Notes: generated by a model from the letters alone, not told the origin. 64,000 nt of DNA from Mesorhizobium sp. M4B.F.Ca.ET.058.02.1.1 (GCF_003952505.1 NZ_CP034450.1:620001-684000); one strand, 5' to 3'; positions 33,336-50,967 are shown, numbered from the stretch's first letter. Program-made: numbers and translations.

Positions 33336-33437
33336 GTTTTCGCCTGTGCGAATTGCTATAGTTTACCGAGCTGACTCAAGCCTGTTGCAAGCTTCGGCGC
33401 CGCAACTAGTATAGGTTGCATCAAGGGGCTTACGGAC

Positions 33438-35108
33438 GTGGTTGCAGGGCGCCGTTCAACGGGACAGGCATGGTGGGCACTGGGGCTGGTCTGCCTGGTG
33501 CTGCTGCTTGCAATGGCCAATTGCAGCCTTGCTGCTGGCGCGAAAGAGTCCGATCGCGGTCCGCCGATGCGCTTCGTCGTCGTGCGCAGCAACGCAGTAG
33601 GGTGCGAACCCAACTGTCCCGAGTGGATTTCGGCGGAAGGCACGATCGAAGCTGGCACGCCGGCGCTGCTCAAGCGCATGCTCAAGCGGCTTGGCGGGCG
33701 AAAACTGCCGATCGTGGTGGATTCTCCCGGCGGCAATGTCGACGCGGCGCTGACGCTCGGCCGGCTGATCCGCAGGAGCGGGCTGGATATCGCCGTCGGT
33801 AAGACCTGGTTCGACGGCTGCATGCCGGACGACAAGGATTGCACGGCCAACAAAGGCAGCGACGCCGGCTATTTCGGCGAACCTTATGCCAGCGGCGCCA
33901 TCTGCAATTCCGCCTGTCCGCTGATGTTTGCCGGCGGCGTACGCCGCGTCGTCGGCGAATGGGCCTATCTCGGCGTGCACCAGATCACCACGACCTACAT
34001 CAGGACGAAACTGCTCTACCGAACCACATACAAGGTGGTGAACGGCAAGAAGAAGGTCATCAGCACGAAGGTCGTCAGCCGCAAGAATGCCGGCAGCTAC
34101 AAGACCTACGAGATGAGCAAGGCGGTGGAGAAGAGGCTGGCCGCCTATTTCCGGGACATGGGCGTTGGCGAGGACGTGCTCACAACGATGAAGAACACGC
34201 CGGCCAGCGATATCCATCAGCTGGCCCTCGAAACCATGCTGCGGATGGGTCTCGTCACCAGCATGGATTCGGTCGACCTCCTCACCGCCGCCGCCATCTG
34301 CAAGGCGAGGCCGGAGCCGGCAAATTGCCGTGAGATACCAGCGAACAAGGATGCGGCGCCGGCCGCCGCCGTGGCCGCCGAGGTCAAGCCTGCACCCGCC
34401 ACTGCGGCCAGGCAGGAGATCGTCAAGCGCGACGAGGACATGCGCTTCGTCGTGGTTCGCGGCAGCAATCCGCTCTGCAATCCGGATTGCCCCGAATGGA
34501 TCTCGGCCGAAGGCACGATCACAGCTTACACGCCGGAGCGGCTGCGTGACATGCTCGACAGCATTGGCCGGCGCAGGCTGCCCTTGGTGATCAACTCGCC
34601 GGGCGGCGACGTGCTGGGAGCGCTCGCGGCTGGCCGGCTGATCCGCGAGCACAAACTCGACGTCGCCATTGCTCGGACCGATTTCGTCGGCTGTGATTTG
34701 ACAGCGCGGGATTGCGCGGCCGACAGCGAAGCTCGCGCCGGGCTTACCGTGGATGCCGAAGGCGTATGCAATTCAGCCTGCGCGATCATGCTTGCCGGCG
34801 GTGTCCGGCGGCTTGTCGGCCCGCGGGCGCGGCTCAGCGTGCATTCGCTGGGGATGGAGAAGCAGGTCAGGACCTACCTCGAAGACATGGCGATCGGCAG
34901 CGACCTTTTCGCGGCGATGCAGTCGGTGCTCTATTCCAGCCATCGCCAACTCGAGCCGGAGATGATGCTGAAGGTCGGGCTGACGACTGGACCGCAATCG
35001 GTCGACGCGCTGACCGGCGCCACCATCTGCGCCGCGACGCCGAAGCCCGAGAACTGCCGCGTGGCGCCGTCGCCCAATGCCCAGGCCGAGGCGCCCGCCA
35101 AACTCTAG
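33438..35108 (+). CDS. Secreted protein with two tandem ClpP-fold (COG3904-like) domains
   Basis: After a signal peptide (WWALGLVCLVLLLAMANCSL) the protein contains two homologous units, about residues 44-295 and 335-545. Both start MRFVVVR, share CPEWISAEGTI, and have a SPGG motif (DSPGGNVDAALTLGRLIR and NSPGGDVLGALAAGRLIR), a nucleophile-type motif CNSAC (Ser158 and Ser446) with AGGVRR after it, and a His (GVHQ and SVHS). That is the ClpP/crotonase-type serine layout. Unit 1 has a Lys/Tyr-rich insertion of about 45 residues missing from unit 2. Start GTG 33438 (556 aa). Probably periplasmic; protease activity is inferred only. Confidence 0.72.
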   Translation: MVAGRRSTGQAWWALGLVCLVLLLAMANCSLAAGAKESDRGPPMRFVVVRSNAVGCEPNCPEWISAEGTIEAGTPALLKRMLKRLGGRKLPIVVDSPGGNVDAALTLGRLIRRSGLDIAVGKTWFDGCMPDDKDCTANKGSDAGYFGEPYASGAICNSACPLMFAGGVRRVVGEWAYLGVHQITTTYIRTKLLYRTTYKVVNGKKKVISTKVVSRKNAGSYKTYEMSKAVEKRLAAYFRDMGVGEDVLTTMKNTPASDIHQLALETMLRMGLVTSMDSVDLLTAAAICKARPEPANCREIPANKDAAPAAAVAAEVKPAPATAARQEIVKRDEDMRFVVVRGSNPLCNPDCPEWISAEGTITAYTPERLRDMLDSIGRRRLPLVINSPGGDVLGALAAGRLIREHKLDVAIARTDFVGCDLTARDCAADSEARAGLTVDAEGVCNSACAIMLAGGVRRLVGPRARLSVHSLGMEKQVRTYLEDMAIGSDLFAAMQSVLYSSHRQLEPEMMLKVGLTTGPQSVDALTGATICAATPKPENCRVAPSPNAQAEAPAKL

Positions 35109-35154
35109 AGAGTGAAACCCCAAGCGACCGGCAGCCACCACAGGCCGCCACTCA

Positions 35155-35877
35155 TCAAAGGTCGAAATCGTGATCGTTAGGGGGGACCTTCTCGGTCGGG
35201 CGTCTGAAAATGTCCACCTTGATAGGCTGTTCGAAAACCAGCTTCCCCTCTGCATCACTTTGAGCGGCGGCCTCGATCGCCATGACGATTGACCGATGCC
35301 TCTGTTTGACCACATCCCCTCGCGTTGGATCAACGGCTACGATGCGCTCAAGGAACTGGTCCGGCGTGTCGAATTTTTCGCTGCGTGTGTAGGTTAAGGT
35401 TCGCACGCGACGGATGCTGCCGCCAGCATCGGCCGCGTCCATTGCTGTCTGCGCCGCCGCCCGAACGAGCGTTTCGTCCTCGACCAGACGCAGCGCTTCA
35501 AAGAAGTTTCCGCTGGCTGTCGGCTCGATCACGATCAGCATTCCGTCAGGCGTGAGGACACGCATTGCTTCGATCAGAGCCGCAAACATGCCGGATTGCG
35601 GCACATGGTGCAGGGTATTCACCATCAGGACACGATCAAAGGATGACGGCTCAAATGGCAAGCTCTCTGCCACGGCTATTGTGAAGCTGGCCGATGGTAC
35701 GGTAGCGGCGGCGGCTTTGACTGCCTGGTGCTCAGGGTCGATTCCCGAAACAATCGCGCCTGCAGCGCAGAGCTGCTTGGCCAGTCCGCCGCTACCACAG
35801 CCGACGTCGAGTATCCGGAGGCCGTCAATCGCGCCAAGCGACCGGATCACCGCCAAAGGATTGTCTATCGACTGCAT
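35155..35877 (-). CDS. Class I SAM-dependent methyltransferase
   Basis: From ATG 35877 (GAAGGGACACAAGTC upstream) the 240-residue protein has motif I ILDVGCGSGGLAKQL, the acidic end of strand 2 (VSGIDPEHQAV), motif II/III region SFDRVLMVNTLHHVPQSGM and LTPDGMLIVIEPTASGNFF. This is the Methyltransf_11/25 type. The acceptor is unknown; the fold family includes small-molecule and quinone methyltransferases. A start at 35925 would add 16 residues without a ribosome-binding site. It converges with the double ClpP-fold gene. Confidence 0.85.
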   Translation of the reverse strand: MQSIDNPLAVIRSLGAIDGLRILDVGCGSGGLAKQLCAAGAIVSGIDPEHQAVKAAAATVPSASFTIAVAESLPFEPSSFDRVLMVNTLHHVPQSGMFAALIEAMRVLTPDGMLIVIEPTASGNFFEALRLVEDETLVRAAAQTAMDAADAGGSIRRVRTLTYTRSEKFDTPDQFLERIVAVDPTRGDVVKQRHRSIVMAIEAAAQSDAEGKLVFEQPIKVDIFRRPTEKVPPNDHDFDL

Positions 35878-36109
35878 GACTTGTGTCCCTTCAAAGTCGC
35901 AGCAGGTGAAAATCACACAGCGCAAGAAAATCTGGAAGACCGCAGTTGGTCATGGCGTGAATTAGGCAAGGAACTGACGGATGCAACGAGTCGAACTCGG
36001 TCGCTCAGAGTGATTGGTTTTGGCTCTGGAGGCGAACTGGCCATCGAGGCAGGTTGAGCCGTCTTCGATCTTTCCGCTATCGTCCGCGGCAAGCGACAGG
36101 CGAGGATCG

Positions 36110-36598
36110 ATGATGAACGAGGATATTCCGACACTGTTCGAGTGGGCCGGCGGCGCCGAGGCGCTCAGCCGCCTGACGCAGACCTTCTACGACAAGGTGG
36201 CGCGCGATCCGATCGTCGGCCCGGTGTTCAGGCACATGTCGCCGGACCATCCCGCCCATGTCGCGGCCTTTATCGGCGAGGTGTTCGGCGGACCGAAGAC
36301 TTACAGCGAAAAGCATGGCGGCCACCGCGAGATGGTGATGCATCATCTCGGCAAGCACCTGAGCGAGGAACAGCGGCGGCGCTGGATCAACCTTCTCGCC
36401 GACGCCGCCGACGAGGTCGGCCTGCCCGACGACCCCGAATTCCGCTCCGCCTTCATGGGCTATGTCGAATGGGGATCGCGGCTGGCGAAGATGAATTCCA
36501 ATCTCGGCGAGACGTGCGATCCGAAAACGGAGCCGATGCCCGCCTGGGGCTGGGGCGTGCCCGGCGGACCCTACAAGCCGCCGGCGGGAAAATCGTAG
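36110..36598 (+). CDS. Truncated hemoglobin (group II-like)
   Basis: The 162-residue globin starts MMNEDIPTLFEWAGGAEALS, with RLTQTFYDKVARDPIVGPVF, HPAHVAAFIGEVFGGPKTYS and HGGHREMVMHHLGKHLSEEQ, where the MHH histidine fits the proximal haem ligand. Group II-like truncated globins bind oxygen or NO in the cytoplasm. The C-terminal Pro/Trp-rich tail is a common extension in this subgroup. The start is at 36110 or 36113, both close to a GAGG site. It is 2 bp upstream of a glycolipid-binding-type gene and co-transcribed with it. Confidence 0.87.
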   Translation: MMNEDIPTLFEWAGGAEALSRLTQTFYDKVARDPIVGPVFRHMSPDHPAHVAAFIGEVFGGPKTYSEKHGGHREMVMHHLGKHLSEEQRRRWINLLADAADEVGLPDDPEFRSAFMGYVEWGSRLAKMNSNLGETCDPKTEPMPAWGWGVPGGPYKPPAGKS

Positions 36599-36600
36599 CA

Positions 36601-37149
36601 GTGGAGCCTCGAAGCACGCTCGTTCGATGGCGGCAATGGCAGGGCCCTGGCATCGAACACCTTATCCTGAGGCAGGACTCCGGTGGGATATCGGCCGAGT
36701 CCGTGGCGATCTCGGCCGACCATGCGCCGTTCGCGGTCCACTACCGCATTTCATGCGACCCCGACTGGCGCGCCAGGGAGGTCGAGGTCGGCATCGTCGG
36801 CGGCGGGCGCTTCCGGCTCGAGACGGACGGCATCGGCAACTGGTCGAAGGACGGCGTTGCGATCCCGGACCTGACCGGGGCGCTCGACCCCGATCTCACC
36901 GTCACGCCCTTCACCAACACGCTGCCGATCCAGCGGCTGGGGCTGAAGCCTGGCGAAAGCGCCGAGATTGCCGCAGCCTTCATCGAACTCCCGGAACTGA
37001 CCATCGTCAAAAGCCCGCAGCGCTACACATGTCTCGATGAGGACAGACGCTATCTCTATGAGTCACTCAGGAGTGGCTTCCGGCGGGAAATCGAGGTTGA
37101 TCGGGAGGGGCTGGTCGTTACCTATCCGGATTTCTGGCAAAGGATATGA
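36601..37149 (+). CDS. Putative glycolipid-binding family protein
   Basis: From GTG 36601, two bases after the globin stop, the 182-residue product reads VEPRSTLVRWRQWQGPGIEH, SVAISADHAPFAVHYRISCD, then REVEVGIVGGGRFRLETDGI GNW and a C-terminal YLYESLRSGFRREIEVDREG LVVTYPDFWQRI. This matches the putative glycolipid-binding family (structure solved for a Pseudomonas member), a single-domain beta fold with a lipid-like cavity. Physiological role unknown. The near-overlap with the globin gene suggests co-translation. Confidence 0.8.
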   Translation: MEPRSTLVRWRQWQGPGIEHLILRQDSGGISAESVAISADHAPFAVHYRISCDPDWRAREVEVGIVGGGRFRLETDGIGNWSKDGVAIPDLTGALDPDLTVTPFTNTLPIQRLGLKPGESAEIAAAFIELPELTIVKSPQRYTCLDEDRRYLYESLRSGFRREIEVDREGLVVTYPDFWQRI

Positions 37150-37220
37150 ATCGACCGCAGACCACTCTTTACAGAGCGCCCGGAAGCTTTTAGGAAGCGC
37201 CTGCGCCGAAACGCGTATGT

Positions 37221-37296
<76 letters not shown>

Positions 37297-37665
37297 TTTT
37301 TCCCGAAATGGCCGATTTCAATATCGTCGATAGCCCACCTGGTCCTTGAAAACCCATGGGTGGCTTGCCATTTGGTGGGAACTGGGGCATAAGGCGCCCA
37401 TAGCCGGGACGGAACGACTGGATGGTTCCGAGGCGGCGTTTGGCCATAAAGCGGACACTTGCCACTTGCGTGGATCAAGAATCGGTTTTATGTAGACAGA
37501 ACAGACACGCGACGCGTGGAGCTGGGAAGCCGGCTTTACGCGTCCGATTTGCATGGGCGAAATGGATGCGCTGATTCGGCGCCGCCATGAAGTCCGAGCG
37601 GCATGTCCCGGCCTGCGGGATCATCCAGGAGACCCGGCCAACGGGTCTTGAAGACAGAGCGGCAT
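37297..37665. other. Intergenic region between tRNA-Trp and secE
   Basis: About 370 bp with no supported gene; several minus-strand frames cross it without family features. It should contain the secE-nusG promoter. A TTGCGT then 17 bp and TATGTA around 37470-37500 is a weak candidate. Confidence 0.35.
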
Positions 37666-37869
37666 ATGGCTTCGAAAACCACAAACCCTTTCACCTTTCT
37701 CCAGCAGGTTCGCGCGGAGACCGCCAAGGTGACCTGGCCGTCGCGACGCGAAACGATGATCTCGACGGTGATGGTCCTGGTGTTCGCGGTCATCGCGATG
37801 ATCTTTTTCTTCACCGCCGACATAGCCATGGGCTACGCGATCGAGTGGATTCTGGGGCTGGGACGCTAA
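37666..37869 (+). CDS. secE: Preprotein translocase subunit SecE
   Basis: The 67-residue single-span form has the SecE signature FLQQVRAETAKVTWPSRRET followed by one transmembrane helix (about residues 33-55). SecE clamps the SecY channel in the inner membrane. I chose ATG 37666 because the family signature begins right after it; an earlier ATG at 37603 adds an Arg-rich stretch unlike SecE. nusG follows 27 bp downstream, the universal pairing. Confidence 0.95.
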   Translation: MASKTTNPFTFLQQVRAETAKVTWPSRRETMISTVMVLVFAVIAMIFFFTADIAMGYAIEWILGLGR

Positions 37870-37896
37870 GTCCGGCGATTACGGAGAAGTCGTGAA

Positions 37897-38424
37897 ATGA
37901 CTGCGCGGTGGTACATCGTCCACGCCTATTCGAACTTTGAGAAGAAGGTCGCCGAGGACATCGAGAACAAGGCCAAGCAGAAGGGCCTATCCGGTGACAT
38001 CGAGCAGATCGTGGTGCCGACAGAGAAGGTTGTGGAGATACGCCGTGGCCGCAAGGTCGATGCCGAGCGCAAGTTCTTCCCAGGCTATGTGCTGCTCAAG
38101 GCCAACCTGACCGATGCAGTGTTCTCGCTGGTCAAGAACACGCCGAAGGTGACGGGCTTCCTGGGCGACTCCAAGCCCGTGCCGATCACCGAGACCGAGG
38201 CGCAGCGCATCCTGAACCAGGTGCAGGAAGGCGTCGAGCGGCCGAAGCCCTCGGTCACTTTCGAGATCGGCGAGGCGATCCGCGTCTCGGACGGCCCGTT
38301 CGCGTCGTTCAACGGTTTCGTCCAGGAAGTGGACGAGGAGCGGGCGCGGCTCAAGGTGGAAGTTTCGATCTTCGGGCGCGCTGTGCCCGTCGATCTCGAA
38401 TTCGGACAGGTCGAAAAGGGCTGA
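37897..38424 (+). CDS. nusG: Transcription termination/antitermination factor NusG
   Basis: The 175-residue protein has the NGN domain (RWYIVHAYSNFEKKVAEDIE, FFPGYVLLKANLTDAVFSLV) and a C-terminal KOW domain (IRVSDGPFASFNGFVQEVDE, LKVEVSIFGRAVPVDLEFGQ). It binds RNA polymerase and couples it to Rho or to the ribosome. ATG 37897 overlaps a GTGAAATGA context after the secE stop. It precedes rplK by about 200 bp of non-coding DNA. Confidence 0.97.
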   Translation: MTARWYIVHAYSNFEKKVAEDIENKAKQKGLSGDIEQIVVPTEKVVEIRRGRKVDAERKFFPGYVLLKANLTDAVFSLVKNTPKVTGFLGDSKPVPITETEAQRILNQVQEGVERPKPSVTFEIGEAIRVSDGPFASFNGFVQEVDEERARLKVEVSIFGRAVPVDLEFGQVEKG

Positions 38425-38620
38425 TCCGAATACCCGCGCCGAAAGGCGTCGGGATGCCCTGCGCCGCTACGGCTCAGGGAAGGTGGCGCGAAGATCGCGC
38501 GGCCATGAACGGGTGGGAGGCGAACGCGACTTTAGCCGGCCGCGGGAACCGCACCACCAGACTGCAACCGCCGGTGCTTCCCTGACAGTGGGACCGGCAT
38601 GAGAAAAGGCAGGAATAGAG

Positions 38621-39049
38621 ATGGCTAAGAAAGTTGCAGGCCAGCTCAAGCTCCAGGTTGCCGCGGGCTCGGCTACGCCGTCGCCCCCGATCGGCCCGGC
38701 GCTTGGTCAGCGCGGCATCAACATCATGGAGTTCTGCAAGGCGTTCAACGCGCAGACCCAGGAGCTGGAAAAGGGGTCGCCGATCCCGGTCGTCATCACC
38801 TACTACCAGGACAAGTCGTTCACCTTCGTCATGAAGACGCCGCCGGTGAGCTACTTCCTGAAGAAGGCCGCCAACCTGAAGTCGGGCTCGAAGGAGCCGG
38901 GCAAGGTCAAGGCCGGCACGATCAGCCGCGACAAGGTGCGCGCGATCGCCGAGCAGAAGATGAAGGACCTGAACGCAAACGACGTCGAAGCGGCCATGCG
39001 CATGGTCGAGGGCTCTGCCCGCTCGATGGGTCTGGAAGTGGTGGGCTGA
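38621..39049 (+). CDS. rplK: 50S ribosomal protein L11
   Basis: The 142-residue protein shows the L11 N-terminal Pro-rich hinge ([30 protein letters not shown]) and the C-terminal rRNA-binding domain ([40 protein letters not shown]). It forms the GTPase-associated stalk base. Preceded by GGCAGGAATAGAG. The 196-bp leader before it probably contains the rplKAJL promoter. rplA follows after 5 bp. Confidence 0.98.
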   Translation: MAKKVAGQLKLQVAAGSATPSPPIGPALGQRGINIMEFCKAFNAQTQELEKGSPIPVVITYYQDKSFTFVMKTPPVSYFLKKAANLKSGSKEPGKVKAGTISRDKVRAIAEQKMKDLNANDVEAAMRMVEGSARSMGLEVVG

Positions 39050-39054
39050 AGATC

Positions 39055-39753
39055 ATGGCAAAGATTGCAAAGCGTATCGCCAAGACCCGCGAAGGCATCG
39101 ATCCGAACAAGTCCTACGCGCTCTCTGAGGCGCTGAAGCTGCTCAAGGAGCGGTCCTCGGTGAAATTCGACGAGACCATCGAAGTCGCGATGAATCTCGG
39201 CGTCGACCCGCGCCATGCCGACCAGATGGTCCGCGGCGTGGTCAATCTGCCGAACGGCACCGGCCGCTCGGTGCGTGTGGCCGTGTTCGCGCGCGGCGAC
39301 AAGGCTGAGGAAGCCAAGGCCGCCGGCGCCGATATCGTTGGCGCCGAGGATCTGGTCGACATCGTCCAGAAGGGCACGATCGATTTCGATCGCTGCATCG
39401 CGACGCCGGATATGATGCCGCTGGTCGGCCGTCTCGGTAAGGTGCTCGGCCCGCGCGGCATGATGCCGAACCCGAAGGTCGGCACGGTGACCACCGATGT
39501 CGCCGCTGCCGTCAAGGCCTCGAAGGGCGGCGCCGTGGAGTTCCGCGTCGAGAAGGCCGGTATCGTCCATGCCGGCGTCGGCAAGATTTCGTTCGACGTC
39601 AAGGCGCTGGAAGAGAATGTGCGCGCCTTCGCCGATGCGGTGAACAAGGCCAAGCCGTCCGGCGCCAAGGGCAACTACGTCAAGAAGGTGTCGGTCACCT
39701 CGACGATGGGGCCCGGCCTCAAGCTCGACATCGCGACGCTCGCCGCGTCCTGA
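39055..39753 (+). CDS. rplA: 50S ribosomal protein L1
   Basis: The 232-residue protein carries L1 signatures: [40 protein letters not shown], and the two-domain hinge region [22 protein letters not shown]. It binds 23S rRNA at the L1 stalk and typically represses its own operon by binding the rplK leader. ATG 39055 lies 5 bp after rplK, so the two are co-translated. Confidence 0.98.
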   Translation: MAKIAKRIAKTREGIDPNKSYALSEALKLLKERSSVKFDETIEVAMNLGVDPRHADQMVRGVVNLPNGTGRSVRVAVFARGDKAEEAKAAGADIVGAEDLVDIVQKGTIDFDRCIATPDMMPLVGRLGKVLGPRGMMPNPKVGTVTTDVAAAVKASKGGAVEFRVEKAGIVHAGVGKISFDVKALEENVRAFADAVNKAKPSGAKGNYVKKVSVTSTMGPGLKLDIATLAAS

Positions 39754-40149
39754 TACGAACTGTTCTGATCGGCCGCTAACAGGCTGATCCGCAAAGAATT
39801 CCGGGCCTCCGATCCGTCGGCGGCCCGGTACCCCGGAGGCCGAAAGGCTTCCGGATATCCTGTCCGAGATTGCAGGCGGCCCAACAGCCTTAATTCATGT
39901 GGGCCTGCATGAGACGGGTGAAGACCCGACAAAGGAGCGAGAAGCTCCAATGAAAGGTTCGAACCGTGTTTGCCTTTTGTCTGCGCACCATTCGGCCTGC
40001 CGATTGGTGTGGCGAAAGGGGCAGGATCCTCGAGCGTCGTTCGGGAGATCCGTTACTGGATGGCCCGGCCGGCAAAAGGCAACCCGACGCCTGTCATCGT
40101 GAATGGGAATGTTCCCATTGATGGGGCAGGGGTCAACTGGAGATAGGCA
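39754..40149 (+). promoter_or_regulatory. Leader of rplJL (probable L10 autoregulatory RNA)
   Basis: A 396-nt gap with no gene and many potential stems separates rplA from rplJ. Its position matches the L10 leader, where the L10-L12 complex binds mRNA to repress translation. GAGACGGGTGAAGACCCG near 39911 and the GGAATGTTCCCATT palindrome near 40107 are visible hairpins. The link to the known RNA family is by position; I could not verify the kink-turn. Confidence 0.55.
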
Positions 40150-40668
40150 GTGGACAGAGCGGAAAAACGCGAACTCGTCACGGGCCTGAATGATGCGTTT
40201 TCGAACGCGGGTTCAGTTGTCGTGGCCCACTACGCTGGTATCACCGTCGCGCAAATGAACGACCTTCGGTCGAAGATGCGCGCCGCCGGTGGCACCGTCA
40301 AAGTCGCGAAGAACCGTCTCGCCAAAATCGCTCTTCAGGGCACGGACTCCGCATCGATCATCGACCTGTTCAAGGGACAGACGCTGGTCGCTTATTCGGA
40401 GGATCCGATTGCGGCGCCGAAGGTCGCGTCCGACTTCGCCAAGGGAAATGACAAGCTCGTCATTCTCGGCGGCGCAATGGGCACCACCTCGCTCAACGCC
40501 GACGGTGTGAAGGCACTCGCCACACTGCCGTCGCTCGACGAGCTGCGCGCCAAGCTGGTTGGCATGATCGCCACGCCGGCAACCCGGATCGCCCAGATCG
40601 TCAATGCACCCGCGGCTTCGGTCGCGCGCGTCATCGGCGCTTACGCCCGGAAGGACGAGGCGGCATGA
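40150..40668 (+). CDS. rplJ: 50S ribosomal protein L10
   Basis: The 172-residue stalk protein begins at GTG 40150 (CTGGAGATAGGCA upstream) with [20 protein letters not shown] and contains [18 protein letters not shown] and the C-terminal L12-binding helix region ending [16 protein letters not shown]10 anchors the L7/L12 dimers. It is followed 54 bp on by rplL. Confidence 0.97.
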   Translation: MDRAEKRELVTGLNDAFSNAGSVVVAHYAGITVAQMNDLRSKMRAAGGTVKVAKNRLAKIALQGTDSASIIDLFKGQTLVAYSEDPIAAPKVASDFAKGNDKLVILGGAMGTTSLNADGVKALATLPSLDELRAKLVGMIATPATRIAQIVNAPAASVARVIGAYARKDEAA

Positions 40669-40722
40669 GGCCGTTCCTCGCTATCACAAACACACGTTCG
40701 AACCTTACGAAGGAATATGCAA

Positions 40723-41103
40723 ATGGCTGATCTCGCAAAGATCGTAGACGACCTTTCGAAGCTGACCGTCCTCGAGGCGGCTGAGCTGTCGAAGCTCCTG
40801 GAAGAGAAGTGGGGCGTTTCGGCTGCCGCTCCGGTAGCGGTTGCCGCTGCTGGCGGCGCTGGTGCCGCTGCCGCCGCTCCGGCCGAAGAGAAGACGGAAT
40901 TCGACGTCGTTCTCGCCGACGCCGGCGCCCAGAAGATCAACGTCATCAAGGAAGTCCGCGCCATCACCGGCCTTGGCCTCAAGGAAGCCAAGGACCTGGT
41001 CGAAGCGGCTCCGAAGCCGGTCAAGGAAGGCGTTTCCAAGGCCGATGCCGACAAGTTCAAGGCGCAGCTGGAAGCAGCCGGCGCCAAGGTTGAGCTGAAG
41101 TAA
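40723..41103 (+). CDS. rplL: 50S ribosomal protein L7/L12
   Basis: The 126-residue protein has the N-terminal dimerisation helices ([32 protein letters not shown]), an Ala-rich hinge and the C-terminal factor-binding domain ([39 protein letters not shown]). I chose ATG 40723 over ATG 40717 because MADLAKIV is the usual start and AAGGAA is well spaced. Confidence 0.98.
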   Translation: MADLAKIVDDLSKLTVLEAAELSKLLEEKWGVSAAAPVAVAAAGGAGAAAAAPAEEKTEFDVVLADAGAQKINVIKEVRAITGLGLKEAKDLVEAAPKPVKEGVSKADADKFKAQLEAAGAKVELK

Positions 41104-41190
41104 GCTTTGGTTGAGGCGGGCGGCCTCGCGCCGCCCGCCACTCCCTTGACGTCAAGGGAGCCAAAGAGCGCGAGACGTACGGAAACCTCT

Positions 41191-41240
41191 TTCCTGAGGG
41201 CCGCGGAACGGCCTTCAGGAAACGGGTTTTCTCCCGTTTT
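41191..41240 (+). terminator. rplL-rpoB intergenic attenuator (two hairpins)
   Basis: TTCCTGAGGGCCG (41191) pairs with CGGCCTTCAGGAA (41210-41222), then AACGGG (41221-41226) pairs with CCCGTT (41233-41238) followed by T residues and TAA. Partial attenuation between rplL and rpoB is well known in proteobacteria and explains the higher output of ribosomal protein than of polymerase. Confidence 0.7.
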
Positions 41241-41354
41241 AACCGGCCGCCGACTGGCGGCGGGAAAACAGATCAGGGGCTGCCGCCGAGGCGGCCCGGA
41301 ATGCAAGGCGAGCCGCGGCGAGGTTCGCCCCGAGAATCGAGCTAAGGAGCGACG

Positions 41355-45491
<4,137 letters not shown>

Positions 45492-45620
45492 GGCTATGGC
45501 GCGCCGCGCAAGGTCGCGGCGCGCCGATCAAATTCCTCGGCCGGTGGGCCGACCAGTCTGCGGGCATTCGGCCCGCGTTAGATGCAAGGGGTTTTCGAGG
45601 ACCCCGAAAAGGAGAACGGC

Positions 45621-49817
<4,197 letters not shown>

Positions 49818-49841
49818 GCGCGGGATGAGAAGAGAAGATGG

Positions 49842-49866
49842 AAAGGGGCCCTATGTGGCCCCTTTT
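49842..49866 (+). terminator. Intrinsic terminator of rpoBC
   Basis: AAAGGGGCC (49842-49850) pairs with GGCCCCTTT (49857-49865) around CTATGT, with a T-run, 24 bp after the rpoC stop. Confidence 0.88.
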
Positions 49867-49888
49867 CGCATTTGGGCCATGAGGAACT

Positions 49889-50557
49889 ATGATGAGCAAG
49901 AAGACCTGGACGGCCGTCGACGACTACATCGTTGCTTCCCTGTTCGAGGCGGATCCCGTGCTTGACGCGGTGCTCACGGCAAACCGCAATCAGGGTTTGC
50001 CGGCGATCGATGTCTCCGCCGCGCAGGGCAAGCTATTGTCGCTGCTGGTGCGCATCCGCGGCGCGAGGAAGATTCTCGAAATCGGCACGCTTGGCGGCTA
50101 CTCGACAATCTGGATGGCGCGGGGACTGCCCGTTGATGGAAAGGTCGTGACGCTGGAGCTCGATCCGCACCATGCCAGGGTCGCACGCTCGAATTTCGAG
50201 CGGGCAGGGGTGTCAGACCGGATCGATCTGCGCATCGGTCCAGCGCTTCAATCGCTCGCCGCGCTGAGTGGCGAAAACGCGGGTCCGTTCGATCTGGTCT
50301 TCATCGACGCCGACAAGCCGAACAATCCGAATTATCTCGACTGGGCAATGAAGCTGTCACGGCCTGGAACGGTCATCGTCTGCGACAACGTCATTCGTGA
50401 CGGCGCTGTGGTGCAGGAAGATAGCGGCGACGCCAATGTCGAAGGCGCACGCGCGGCGTTCTCGTTCATTGGGGGCGAGAGGCGACTGGACGGCACCGCC
50501 ATCCAGACCGTCGGCGCCAAGGGCTATGACGGCTTTGCGATAGCGATCGTCGAGTGA
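49889..50557 (+). CDS. O-methyltransferase family 3 (CCoAOMT-like)
   Basis: The 222-residue protein has the SAM-binding motif KILEIGTLGGYSTIWMARGL, the metal-site and loop segments FDLVFIDADKPNNPNYLDWA and VIVCDNVIRDG, and AAQGKLLSLLVRIRGA before motif I. This is the cation-dependent O-methyltransferase family that includes caffeoyl-CoA and catechol methyltransferases and bacterial YrrM-type proteins. The acceptor is not inferable. The start is ATG 49889 or 49892. A broken gene follows 13 bp downstream. Confidence 0.87.
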   Translation: MMSKKTWTAVDDYIVASLFEADPVLDAVLTANRNQGLPAIDVSAAQGKLLSLLVRIRGARKILEIGTLGGYSTIWMARGLPVDGKVVTLELDPHHARVARSNFERAGVSDRIDLRIGPALQSLAALSGENAGPFDLVFIDADKPNNPNYLDWAMKLSRPGTVIVCDNVIRDGAVVQEDSGDANVEGARAAFSFIGGERRLDGTAIQTVGAKGYDGFAIAIVE

Positions 50558-50570
50558 AGGGGTTGGACAG

Positions 50571-50938
50571 ATGGACGAGGCGGCTCTTTGGGACCTGATC
50601 AACGCGGGGCGAGAGCGCATGAATCTTGCGCAGAGAAGACTCTGGGACGTGTTCGGCATCGACCGGAGCTATGGACGCATCGCTCTCCGGCAGGGGACGA
50701 CCGGCGCGTTTGGGTGGTCGCGTTGATCGGCCGAAGCGTGATTTCCTACAATGAATTCGAATACGGCTTCGACCGCTCGCATTTCGTCCGGTATGGCGAG
50801 ATTGCCGAGCTTGGCTGGGGGCACGACGACCTTGAGGTTGCCGTTCAACACGTTCTGAACAAGGTGGAGCGCGGAGATCGAACCGCGCCCATCGTTTCTG
50901 AACCTCGGCCAGGAGCACATCCCGTTCGAAGACGATAG
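50571..50938 (+). pseudogene. Frameshifted gene of unknown function
   Basis: From ATG 50571 one frame reads MDEAALWDLINAGRERMNLA QRRLWDVFGIDRSYG and stops at 50724. A different frame over the same stretch continues with RVWVVALIGRSVISYNEFEY GFDRSHFVRYGEIAELGWGH DDLEVAVQHVLNKVE. Together they look like one family ('L W..F.I.P..W......G..WVVA..G..V..YN.IE.GF..S......G.I') broken by an indel near 50680-50710. The tail after NKVERGD is Pro/Arg-rich and may be out of frame too. A sequencing error is an alternative. Confidence 0.5.
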
Positions 50939-50967
50939 GATAACGGCGGGAAGGTTCTCAGTTTAGC

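Noticed and set aside
36142..37149. 335-residue frame starting inside the globin gene
   Set aside because: Its first 150 codons are an Arg-rich alternative frame of the globin; only the part from GTG 36601 has real protein character.
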